Of a DNA stretch of 64,000 nucleotides, positions 44,038-51,665 are shown piece after piece; the first letter of the stretch is position 1; each line of letters opens with the position of its first letter. This stretch comes from Haloferax denitrificans ATCC 35960 (GTDB lineage Archaea > Halobacteriota > Halobacteria > Halobacteriales > Haloferacaceae). The position numbers were made by a program, and so were the translations under genes. A model generated the notes under the pieces. It ran no database searches. It had not been told where the DNA came from and saw only the letters and a program-made list of their open reading frames with translations. Location: contig NZ_AOLP01000009.1 in NCBI RefSeq assembly GCF_000337795.1, positions 248,001-312,000 of the forward strand, in the 5' to 3' direction.

Positions 44038-44065
44038 GTAAACCCAGTTTAACTTATCGGTTTAC
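44038..44065. promoter_or_regulatory. BirA-type biotin operator over the bioY promoter
   Basis: GTAAACC (44038-44044) and GGTTTAC (44059-44065) form a perfect 7-base dyad separated by 14 bases. The established BirA operator is TTGTAAACC-N14/15-GGTTTACAA, so arms and spacing agree. The spacer, read towards bioY, contains AAGTTAAAC, a TATA-like box about 26 bases from ATG 44022; the operator therefore encloses the promoter and a bound repressor would block TBP. The regulator gene is not in the window. Confidence 0.85.
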
Positions 44066-44184
44066 GGAGTTCGCGGCCGGAGTGCCGGTTCGGGCCTCGT
44101 CGGTCGATTCGAGTCGTCTCGCCGGCGCTCGGGCGGCTCTCGGGTCAGCATCATTAAAGACGCTGGGCGTGCCATTCTCCGGGT

Positions 44185-44790
44185 ATGGACGAGAAGACCG
44201 CCGAACTCCGCGACATCTTCATCGAGGCGACCGGCTCGGACACCGTGACCGAACAGCAGTCCGAGTCGCGCGGGTCGCTCGCCGACGTGGACGACCCCGA
44301 AGCGGTCCGCGAGGGCGTCCGCGACACCGTGGCGACGATGCGCGAGCGCTACGCGTTCGACACCGACCTCGACGACGACGCGCTCGTCGCGCTCGTCGTC
44401 GGCTACTTCGACGGCGACGCGGACGCCGACCTCGCGGTCGAACTCGACGCGTCGCCCGAGGCGGTTCGCACCGCCCGGTTCGACCTCCACCTCGTCCGCG
44501 ACGCCGACCGCGAGTTCCCGTTCGACGCCGACCGATTCGACAACCTGCTCGTCGACGGCGCGGACGACGAGACCATCGCCGAAGCGCTCGACGTGCCCGC
44601 CGAGGTCGTCGCCGAGTGCCGCCCCGTCGCCGAGGCGGACATCCGTTCGAGTCGGGCCAACTACCGCTTCCGCGACGACTTCGCGGAGCTGTTGACCGAC
44701 GACGACCTCTCGAACCGGATGGCCGAGGACGCCCGACGCGACGGCCTCCGCGAGGCGACAGAGGACATCGAGACCGACGTGTCACTGTAG
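44185..44790 (+). CDS. Conditioned-medium-induced protein 4 homologue (Cmi4-like)
   Basis: A 201-residue acidic helical protein with two repeated HTH-like helical units (LVALVVGYFDGDADADLAVELDASPEAVRTARFDLHLV and DRFDNLLVDGADDETIAEALDVPAEVVAECR), each ending in an A-x-x-L-x-V/A-S/P-pattern reminiscent of a helix-turn-helix. I recall this haloarchaeal family by the name conditioned medium-induced protein 4; molecular role unknown. ATTAAAG at 44153-44159 supports ATG 44185. It precedes mcm by 53 bases; mcm has its own TATA-like TTAACC. Confidence 0.78.
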   Translation: MDEKTAELRDIFIEATGSDTVTEQQSESRGSLADVDDPEAVREGVRDTVATMRERYAFDTDLDDDALVALVVGYFDGDADADLAVELDASPEAVRTARFDLHLVRDADREFPFDADRFDNLLVDGADDETIAEALDVPAEVVAECRPVAEADIRSSRANYRFRDDFAELLTDDDLSNRMAEDARRDGLREATEDIETDVSL

Positions 44791-44843
44791 CGGTCGGTCA
44801 GACGACGAAGGTTCTTAACCACTTGGGGACATACCCCTGTGCG

Positions 44844-47800
44844 ATGGCGCAGGCCCCCCAGAACCGAGACCTGACGGAGCGGTTCATCGAGTTCTACCGA
44901 AACTACTACCGAGAGGAGATCGGGACGCTCGCACAGCAGTACCCGAAGGAAAAGCGGTCGCTGTACATCGATTACGACGACCTCTATCGGTTCGACGCGG
45001 AGCTCGCGGACGACTACATCACGAAGCCCGGCCAGTTCCAGGAGTACGCGGAGGAGGCCCTGCGCCTGTTCGACCTCCCCGCGGACGTGAAGCTCGGGCA
45101 GGCGCACGTCCGGATGCGCAACCTCCCCGAGGCGGTCGATATCCGGAACATCCGGGTCAACGACGACCACATCGGGACGCTCATCTCGGTGCAGGGCATC
45201 GTCCGCAAGGCGACCGACGTGCGCCCGAAAATCACGGAGGCCGCCTTCGAGTGCCAGCGCTGTGGGACGATGAGCTACATCCCGCAGGGCGACGGCGGCT
45301 TTCAGGAACCCCACGAGTGTCAGGGATGCGAGCGTCAGGGGCCGTTCCGCATCGACTTCGACCAGTCGAACTTCGTCGACTCCCAGAAACTGCGCGTTCA
45401 GGAGTCCCCCGAGGGCCTGCGCGGGGGCGAGACGCCGCAGTCGATCGACATCAACCTCTCTGACGACGTGACCGGCAAGGTCACCGCCGGCGACCACGTC
45501 ACCGCCGTCGGCGTCCTCCACATCGAACAGCAGACCTCGGGCAACGAGAAGACGCCCGTCTTCGACTACTACATGGAGGGCATCTCGCTCACCATCGAAG
45601 ACGAGGAGTTCGAGGACATGGAGATATCCGACGAGGACGTGGCCGAAATCGTCGAACTCTCGAACGACCCGGCCATCTACGAGAAGATGGTCGAGTCCGT
45701 CGCGCCCGCCATCTACGGCTACGAGCAAGAGAAGATGGCCATGATTCTCCAACTGTTCTCGGGCGTCACGAAACACCTGCCCGACGGGTCGCGGATTCGT
45801 GGCGACCTGCACATGCTGTTGATAGGGGACCCGGGTACCGGGAAGTGTGTCGACGGAGACACGCGAGTCACGCTCGCCGACGGGCGAGACGTGCCGATTC
45901 GAGAGTTGGTCGAATCGAACCTCGACGACCCGAAACCCATCGACGACGGCGTCTGGGACACCGCGGAGTTCACCGTCCCGTCGCTCGGCCCCGACGGAAC
46001 GCTCACGCCGCGACAGGCGACGAAAGTCTGGAAGCGAGAGGCTCCGGACCGAATGCTCCGTATCCGGACGAACACCGGCCGCGAAATCGAGGTCACTCCC
46101 TCCCATCCGTTGTTCACCCGCACCGACGGGGTGACGACTGCGGTCAGGGCGGACGGCCTAACCGAAGGAGCGTTCCTCGCGGCACCGAACTCGCTTCCGG
46201 CGACGGGTCGGGACGAACTCGACGTCGACTTCCGGCGCTCGAAGTCTCACAACGCGATTCGACTCGAACTCCCAGACGAGTGGGAGCCTTGGCTCGCCCG
46301 GCTCATCGGCTACATCGTGGCTGAGGGGTACGTCGAACAGCGCGACGATGCGACCGGGTTCGTCTCCGTCACGAACAACGACCGCGAAGTGCTCGACGAC
46401 GTGGCAGACGCGTTCGACCGCCTCGGCGTCAACCACTTCGAGCGGTCCTCGCACGAAGGAAAGCGCGCGCGTGAGGTCATCTGTGGGTCCGGCGAGCTCG
46501 TTAGCTTCCTCGAAAACCTCTCCCCGACGCTCTTGGCGGGCTCGGCCGAGCAACGAATCCCGGAGCAGATCATGTCTGCGAGCGCGGGCACCGGGCGGGC
46601 GTTCCTCCGCGCGCTCATCGAAGGCGAAGGCCACGTCTCGGCGAGTCAACGAGAGATAACGGTCGCCTCGATGAGCCGCGAACTCCTCGAAGACGTTCGA
46701 ACGCTCCTGCTCACCGCTGGCATCCGGTCGCAACTGCGCCCCCGACACAACGGGAGCTACCGGCTCCGAATCAGCGGTGACGACTTCGAGACGTACGTCG
46801 ACGAAATCGGATTCGTGACCGAACGGAAGTCGCTCGCAACCGCCGAATTCGTGGGAACGGACGGGAACACGAACACCGACTTGATTCCCGCCGGCGGAGA
46901 GCTTCGGGAACTCCGCGAGGAACTCGGGCTCACGCAGGCCGAATGCGGGCTTCCGCGGTCGACGTACCAGCACTACGAACGGGGCGACCGAACCCCGAGT
47001 CGCGGAAGCCTCTCCCGTGTCGTCTCGGCGTTCGAAGACGCACTACAGAGCCGAGACGGCGAGGGGGCACGAGCGGTCGCTGACGGGGGGCGCTCGGTTG
47101 TAGACCGCGTCTCTGAACTCCGGTCGCTCGTCGACGGCAACGTCGCTTGGGAGTGCATCGAGTCGATAGAGCGCGTCGAACCCGCCGAAGAGTGGGTGTA
47201 CGACCTCGAAGTCGAAGGCACCCACAGCTACGTTTCCAACGGGCTCGTCTCGCACAACTCTCAGATGCTATCGTACATCCGCCACATCGCGCCCCGGTCG
47301 GTCTACACCTCCGGCAAGGGTTCGTCCTCGGCGGGTCTCACCGCCGCGGCCGTCCGCGACGACTTCGGCGACGGCCAGCAGTGGACGCTCGAAGCCGGCG
47401 CGCTCGTCCTCGCGGACAAGGGTATCGCGGCGGTCGACGAGTTGGACAAGATGCGGCCCGAGGACCGCTCTGCGATGCACGAGGGGCTCGAACAACAGCA
47501 GATTTCGGTCTCCAAGGCCGGCATCAACGCGACGCTCAAGTCGCGGTGTTCGCTCCTCGGCGCGGCGAACCCGAAGTACGGTCGCTTCGACCAGTACGAG
47601 CCGATCGGCGAGCAGATAGACCTCGAACCCGCGCTCATCTCCCGGTTCGACCTCATCTTCACGGTCACGGACGACCCCGACCCCGACGAGGACTCGAAGC
47701 TCGCGGACCACATCCTCAAGACCAACTACGCGGGCGAGCTGAACACCCAGCGGACGAACGTCGCCAACTCCGAGTTTACCGAACAGCAGGTCGACGCCGT

Positions 47801-48365
47801 CACCGACGAGGTCGCGCCCACCATCGACGCGGACCTGCTTCGCAAGTACATCGCCTACGCGAAGCGCACCTGCTACCCGACGATGACCGACGAGGCGAAG
47901 CAGGTCATCCGCGACTTCTACGTCGACTTCCGCGCCCGCGGTGCCGACGAGGACGCGCCCGTCCCCGTGACCGCCCGGAAGCTCGAAGCGCTCGTCCGCC
48001 TCGGCGAGGCCTCGGCCCGCGTCCGCCTCTCGGACAAGGTGACCCGCGAGGACGCAGAGCGCGTCACGGGAATCGTCGAGTCCTGTCTGCGCGACATCGG
48101 CATGGACCCCGAGACCGGCGAGTTCGACGCCGACATCGTCGAGACGGGTCGGTCGAAGACCCAGCGCGACCGCATCAAGAACCTGCTCGAACTCATCCGC
48201 ACCATGCAGGAAGAGTACGAGGAGGGCGCGCCCCACGAGGAGGTCCTCGAACGCGCCAACAGCGAGCTGAACATGGACGAGAAGACGGTCAACGACCAGC
48301 TTGACAAGCTCAAGATGAAAGGCGACATCTACGAGCCCCGCGGCGACGTGTACCGCGCGACGTAG
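44844..48365 (+). CDS. mcm: Replicative DNA helicase MCM with in-frame intein
   Basis: A 1,173-residue precursor; removing the 471-residue intein leaves 702 residues, normal for haloarchaeal MCM. Extein parts: N-terminal zinc motif CQRC...CQGC (about 135-165), Walker A GDPGTGK split from its Ser by the intein, then Walker B AAVDELDKM, sensor LLGAANPKYG, arginine finger ALISRFDLIFTV, and a C-terminal winged helix. It unwinds DNA at forks with PCNA, primase and RFC, all in this window. A TTCTTAACC element near 44811-44819 predicts a leaderless mRNA. Splicing is essential for function, since the P-loop is interrupted. Confidence 0.96.
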   Translation: MAQAPQNRDLTERFIEFYRNYYREEIGTLAQQYPKEKRSLYIDYDDLYRFDAELADDYITKPGQFQEYAEEALRLFDLPADVKLGQAHVRMRNLPEAVDIRNIRVNDDHIGTLISVQGIVRKATDVRPKITEAAFECQRCGTMSYIPQGDGGFQEPHECQGCERQGPFRIDFDQSNFVDSQKLRVQESPEGLRGGETPQSIDINLSDDVTGKVTAGDHVTAVGVLHIEQQTSGNEKTPVFDYYMEGISLTIEDEEFEDMEISDEDVAEIVELSNDPAIYEKMVESVAPAIYGYEQEKMAMILQLFSGVTKHLPDGSRIRGDLHMLLIGDPGTGKCVDGDTRVTLADGRDVPIRELVESNLDDPKPIDDGVWDTAEFTVPSLGPDGTLTPRQATKVWKREAPDRMLRIRTNTGREIEVTPSHPLFTRTDGVTTAVRADGLTEGAFLAAPNSLPATGRDELDVDFRRSKSHNAIRLELPDEWEPWLARLIGYIVAEGYVEQRDDATGFVSVTNNDREVLDDVADAFDRLGVNHFERSSHEGKRAREVICGSGELVSFLENLSPTLLAGSAEQRIPEQIMSASAGTGRAFLRALIEGEGHVSASQREITVASMSRELLEDVRTLLLTAGIRSQLRPRHNGSYRLRISGDDFETYVDEIGFVTERKSLATAEFVGTDGNTNTDLIPAGGELRELREELGLTQAECGLPRSTYQHYERGDRTPSRGSLSRVVSAFEDALQSRDGEGARAVADGGRSVVDRVSELRSLVDGNVAWECIESIERVEPAEEWVYDLEVEGTHSYVSNGLVSHNSQMLSYIRHIAPRSVYTSGKGSSSAGLTAAAVRDDFGDGQQWTLEAGALVLADKGIAAVDELDKMRPEDRSAMHEGLEQQQISVSKAGINATLKSRCSLLGAANPKYGRFDQYEPIGEQIDLEPALISRFDLIFTVTDDPDPDEDSKLADHILKTNYAGELNTQRTNVANSEFTEQQVDAVTDEVAPTIDADLLRKYIAYAKRTCYPTMTDEAKQVIRDFYVDFRARGADEDAPVPVTARKLEALVRLGEASARVRLSDKVTREDAERVTGIVESCLRDIGMDPETGEFDADIVETGRSKTQRDRIKNLLELIRTMQEEYEEGAPHEEVLERANSELNMDEKTVNDQLDKLKMKGDIYEPRGDVYRAT
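45846..47258 (+). mobile_element. MCM intein (LAGLIDADG endonuclease type) with extra HTH domain
   Basis: Precursor residues 335-805. Splice block A: CVDGDTRVTLADG with Cys1; block B: TNTGREIEVTPSHPLFT; blocks F/G: WVYDLEVEGTHSYVSN...VSHN, with His-Asn at the end and Ser as +1 extein residue. Between them two LAGLIDADG-like helices (ARLIGYIVAEGY near 46300 and FLRALIEGEGHV near 46600) keep acidic active-site residues, so the homing endonuclease may be active. After them (about 46876-47040) is a Cro/C1-type helix-turn-helix (LRELREELGLTQAECG...YQHYERGDRTPSRGSLSRV). Insertion directly inside Walker A is a known conserved MCM site. Confidence 0.93.
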
Positions 48366-48620
48366 ACATTCCTCGCCCGAGTCTTGGCCGATGGCGTCGA
48401 TGTCAACCGGTCTGGGGGCCTGTGGACGGTCTCGATTCTCCCCTCTCACAAGCACCGTGATAGTCAAAACTGCAAAATCTATGAAATCACTCGCCGGAAA
48501 TCTATCGTCGCCGAATTCTTAGAGGGGCCTCCGGAGGAGCAGTCAGAGCAATCTCTCTTTGATCACAACCCCTACTTCAGATCGAGACGGTTACACTCTC
48601 CTCGCTTCGAGTACACCGAT

Positions 48621-49130
48621 GGGGTGTATCCGCAACATAAGGCTCGAACAGGGGTGTAGCCAGCTATCGCCCGTGGTGCTGTCGTGAAACGCTCGCCAGA
48701 CACCCGTTTCGAGACGTCGACGTGAACCCGAATACTGGCTCAAACAGCGCTGAAAACTCTATCTACGACGATTTCAACCACTGGCAATTCGCTCTGATTC
48801 TCTGTCAGTATCGGGTGATTATTCGAGGGGACAGCATATCTCTACATCCCCGATACACCCCACCTACGTCGTGGTGTACCGGCAATACGGACTCTTGGTA
48901 CAGTACAGAATCCGGGTTGTGCAGGAATCCAAAATTCACTAACTCAGAGGCTCAAGGCCTATCGCGGATATTCATGGCCATGTAGACTATCCACGAACTC
49001 ATTCGAACAGATGTTGAAGACGCCTTGTGAACGTCTTGTTGCGGATACACCCGTGCCCTGTATCGGTGATATAGTACACACTCAGTCTTCGAGTCAAACT
49101 TGAGATTTTATTGGCAGCCGACAGGGGTGT
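48621..49130. repeat. Repeated GGGGTGT motif upstream of the recombinase genes
   Basis: GGGGTGT occurs at 48621-48627, 48651-48657 and 49124-49130 (+) and as ACACCCC at 48855-48861 (-). Two copies extend into a 15-base inverted pair: GGGTGTATCCGCAAC at 48622-48636 matches the complement of 49038-49052; the copy at 48852-48861 shares GATACACCCC. Also ACAGGGGTGT is shared by 48648-48657 and 49121-49130. By chance less than one heptamer copy is expected in 500 bases. Likely protein-binding sites, perhaps for the recombinase. Confidence 0.7.
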
Positions 49131-49138
49131 CGGCTGCC
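49113..49138. repeat. Perfect 26-base palindrome before recombinase genes
   Basis: GGCAGCCGACA (49113-49123) is mirrored by TGTCGGCTGCC (49128-49138) around a GGGG centre. It starts just after TTTTATT (49106-49112), a TATA-like box whose predicted transcript start (about 49135) falls inside the right arm, and ends 18 bases before ATG 49157. Arms of 10-11 bases around a short core are also the layout of a tyrosine-recombinase crossover site. It may be attachment site, autoregulatory operator, or RNA hairpin. Confidence 0.85.
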
Positions 49139-49156
49139 TGAAGCGGTCGAATTCGT

Positions 49157-49636
49157 ATGAATCGACGAAAATCAAACAACGTACACCGGCGGATGGGCAT
49201 CTACAAACAACTGAATGAGGTCCCCTCTCGATCGCGACTAGAGCGGTTTGAATCGACGTTTGAAACACGAGATGTGTGGGATGAATTCGTCAAATCACGG
49301 AACCCCAATTTCGATTCGAACGCGTATCGTGCAACGTTGCGGAAAGCAGGGTCGGCATTCACGTCGTACATAGAGTCACGGGGTCGACATCATGCATGTG
49401 CAAGACCGACCGACGTGGAAGCGTGGCTTGCAGAGTTAACGGAGACGCGGACGCTCAACACAGTCTACTCTGAATACTGGATTCGTGTTGAAGAGTTCTT
49501 CACTTGGCTGCAGCGGCATCCAGGATACCCACACGTGTATCATCCCGTGTGGATGGCGGCGGCGAGCTATCCCACAGCAAAGGCGCTGTGGGCGAGGAAG
49601 ACTGGCACAATGACGTCAGGAGGTGCACCGCAATGA
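49157..49636 (+). CDS. Catalytic-domain-less tyrosine-recombinase N-terminal-domain protein
   Basis: A 159-residue basic protein. Its body aligns by eye with the N-terminal core-binding domain of the recombinase encoded next: both have F/YESTFE, then a NAY/QAY helix, then SRGRHHAC versus SVGRHPAC, then a final amphipathic helix ending in WLQ/YWQ and a P-rich PHV/PHDPG segment. There is no Arg-His-Arg-Tyr catalytic domain; the frame stops after TSGGAPQ. The stop overlaps the next ATG (ATGA at 49633-49636), so the two are made together. It could bind the same DNA and act as accessory or inhibitor. Codon usage differs from core genes. Confidence 0.72.
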   Translation: MNRRKSNNVHRRMGIYKQLNEVPSRSRLERFESTFETRDVWDEFVKSRNPNFDSNAYRATLRKAGSAFTSYIESRGRHHACARPTDVEAWLAELTETRTLNTVYSEYWIRVEEFFTWLQRHPGYPHVYHPVWMAAASYPTAKALWARKTGTMTSGGAPQ

Positions 49637-50766
49637 CCGACGACTATGACTCGACGGGCGATGCACTTCGCGACGAAATTGGTGCCGCGTTCGAACGGGA
49701 ACGTGATCCCCTGTCGGTATACGAGTCGACCTTCGAAGCACTGACGGTGGATCCATTTGAGGTATTCCTGAAATGTGGTCTCGAACCGGACGACCCTGCT
49801 CCCAGAACCACACAAGCATACCAGCAACTCATCGACGAGTGGACCCACCATATGTCCAGTGTGGGACGTCATCCGGCATGCCCGAGCGAGGACCATATCC
49901 TGCGGTACGTGGAGAACTGTCTCTCAACGCGAGAGCTGAAGCCCGTGACAATTCGGACACGGCTTCACCGACTCAATCGAGTGTATCGCTACTGGCAGGC
50001 CGATTCAGTGTTTCCGCACGACCCTGGCTACAATCCGTTCCAGTATGTATTCGCGACAACGGATTTGTCACAGCCTCCCTCGAAAGACCCACCGAGAATT
50101 TCGCCAACGCGCCTCGGTGAAATCGTCCGCACGATCACCGATGTCCGCGACCGTCTCATTGTCGTCTTGCAACTCAAACTGGGTCTGCGGGCGGGTGAGG
50201 TGAGTAACCTTCGACTGGCGAACCTCGCAGTTGACCACGAGGAACTGAACACAGCGTACCCTGGACTTGGGACAAATCCTGTCGTTGAGGACCTTTCCCA
50301 GGTGGTTTACATCCCGTCGAGATACGAAGAACAGGGGAATAAGTCACACCGAGCGCGACTCCTCCCACTAGACGACGAGGTGTACCAGTCACTCGTGCAG
50401 CACTTATTGGTACGACCAGATACGGGGAGTCAGTGGGTGTTTCAGAGTCATACGACAGCTTCGCAAATCACCCCTGAAGCTATCAACCGCGTGTGGACTA
50501 GCGTGTTCAGGCCAGAGTACGACGAGACCGATGTTCATCGAGCGGTGACGAGTCATTACGGGCGGCATCGATTTAGCACATACTGGCAAGTCGAGTGTGA
50601 AATCCCACGTGAGTTGGTTCAGTATATGCGTGGAGATCGAATTGAGAGTGCTGACCCGAATCGAGAGACGATTGACAGCTATATACATACATACTATGAG
50701 GATATCGAGACTGTATATCTAGAAAATATGTACTCGTTGGGGCTTTCAACCGAATTCTCGTTGTGA
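49633..50766 (+). CDS. Tyrosine recombinase/integrase
   Basis: A 377-residue site-specific recombinase. N-terminal core-binding (SAM-like) domain about residues 45-150, catalytic domain about 165-365. Catalytic residues: Arg in LKLGLRAGEVSNLR, Lys in EEQGNKSHRARLLPL, H-x-x-R-H in TSHYGRHRFSTYW, and Tyr in the IDSYIHTYYEDIETVY segment; the usual second His position reads YMRGD, as in several haloarchaeal integrases. All residues for activity are present. Lower G+C and less biased codons than neighbours suggest recent transfer. No tRNA or flanking att duplication was recognised. Confidence 0.88.
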   Translation: MTDDYDSTGDALRDEIGAAFERERDPLSVYESTFEALTVDPFEVFLKCGLEPDDPAPRTTQAYQQLIDEWTHHMSSVGRHPACPSEDHILRYVENCLSTRELKPVTIRTRLHRLNRVYRYWQADSVFPHDPGYNPFQYVFATTDLSQPPSKDPPRISPTRLGEIVRTITDVRDRLIVVLQLKLGLRAGEVSNLRLANLAVDHEELNTAYPGLGTNPVVEDLSQVVYIPSRYEEQGNKSHRARLLPLDDEVYQSLVQHLLVRPDTGSQWVFQSHTTASQITPEAINRVWTSVFRPEYDETDVHRAVTSHYGRHRFSTYWQVECEIPRELVQYMRGDRIESADPNRETIDSYIHTYYEDIETVYLENMYSLGLSTEFSL

Positions 50767-50853
50767 TGCGGTTGAACTCTGGGTTAAAATCCAACAATCA
50801 CCAGCGATCGAGACGCACGACCGCTCTCCCAAAATAGTCGACGCCGCGCGCGC

Positions 50854-51597
50854 TCAGCGACGGACGTACTCGCCGACCGAGCCGAGGACCCCGTCGGTGG
50901 CGGCCGCGGCATCGATTTCGACGTCGAGGAGGATTTCCGCGACTGCGCCGACGCCCGCCGCGAGCTCGGCGTCGTCGCGGCACGCCGGCACGTCGGCGAT
51001 GCCGTCCGCCTCGGTTTCGGGGACGACGACGTCCGCGTCGTCGAGTTCGCCGAACGTGGAGACGACCGCGTCGACGTCGGTGCCGATGTCGGCGGCCCGC
51101 GCGCTGAGTCGACCGACGGCGTCGGCACCGCGGTCCGTGGCGGGCGCGACGAGCGCGACGCGGTCGCAGGCCGCGGCGGCGGCGACCGTCTGATTCGACG
51201 CGAGAAGCGGCGCGTCGACGAGGACGTGGTCGAAGCCGTCTGCGGCCTCGGCGATACGCCCCTCGAACGCCCGCGCGGCGTCGGGCGTCATCGCCCGCGC
51301 GAGTCGCTCGAACGGGGCCGCGGCCGGACAGACGGCGACGCGCCCCTCGGTGTCGGGGGCGAACGCGACCAACCCCGATTCGAGCGGCACGTCCGCGGCG
51401 TCGGTGACGAGCGCCGTCGCGTCGGGGTCGAGCGTCCCCGAGACGTAGTCCGAGAGTCCCTGCGTGGCGAACGCCGCGTCGAGGACGGCCACGTCGCGAC
51501 CGTCGTCCGCGAGCGCCGCGGCGAGTTCGAGCGTCAGTCGGGTCGTCCCCGCGCCGCCGGTGGCCCCGACGAGCGCGGTGGTGGTGGGAATCGACAT
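50854..51597 (-). CDS. ParA/MinD-like protein with degenerate P-loop
   Basis: A 247-residue SIMIBI-class protein. The fold is clear: deviant Walker A region LVGATGGAGTTRLTLELAAALADDG, switch I DVAVLDAAFATQGLSDYV, Walker B FDHVLVDAPLL, and LVAPATDRGADAVGRL. The canonical KGGxGKT reads TGGAGTT, so both the signature and catalytic lysines are missing and ATP hydrolysis is doubtful. It probably belongs to the haloarchaeal MinD-like paralogues that act as scaffolds or positioners. Divergent from no close gene; a membrane protein lies upstream on the same strand. Confidence 0.8.
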   Translation of the reverse strand: MSIPTTTALVGATGGAGTTRLTLELAAALADDGRDVAVLDAAFATQGLSDYVSGTLDPDATALVTDAADVPLESGLVAFAPDTEGRVAVCPAAAPFERLARAMTPDAARAFEGRIAEAADGFDHVLVDAPLLASNQTVAAAAACDRVALVAPATDRGADAVGRLSARAADIGTDVDAVVSTFGELDDADVVVPETEADGIADVPACRDDAELAAGVGAVAEILLDVEIDAAAATDGVLGSVGEYVRR

Positions 51598-51665
51598 ACC
51601 GCGAGTGGTCGGGTGCTCAGATTAATAGCTTCGGTCGCCCGCCGTCGGTGCCACCGAACGCGCGA

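Larger units (their letters stand above)
48366..49156. other. Lower-G+C intergenic island between mcm and recombinase genes
   Basis: About 790 bases, clearly poorer in G+C than its surroundings, without a convincing gene. Open frames at 48384-48659 (+, 91 codons), 48722-48985 (+, 87 codons) and 48999-49268 (-) lack the acidic composition and third-position G+C of real genes here. It carries the repeated GGGGTGT motif and a perfect palindrome, described separately, so it looks like the control or attachment region of the recombinase module or the remains of an insertion. Confidence 0.7.

Noticed and set aside
45846-47258. Insertion of a separate gene inside mcm
   Set aside because: The frame is continuous and the ends have intein splice motifs (Cys1, terminal His-Asn, +1 Ser), so it is removed at protein level.
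48384-48659. 91-codon ORF after mcm
   Set aside because: Basic composition, no codon bias of this genome, no promoter or recognisable domain; the region looks non-coding.
48722-48985. 87-codon ORF in the low-G+C island
   Set aside because: Asn/Ser/Tyr-rich random-like sequence with GTG start and no TATA box; low-G+C DNA with few stops by chance.
48999-49268. 89-codon minus-strand ORF overlapping the recombinase partner gene
   Set aside because: It overlaps the better-supported plus-strand gene and the palindrome; no coding features.
49157-49636. Frameshifted first half of a single integrase gene
   Set aside because: The downstream gene has its own full N-terminal domain, so the short gene is an extra, related domain and not a broken piece of the same protein.
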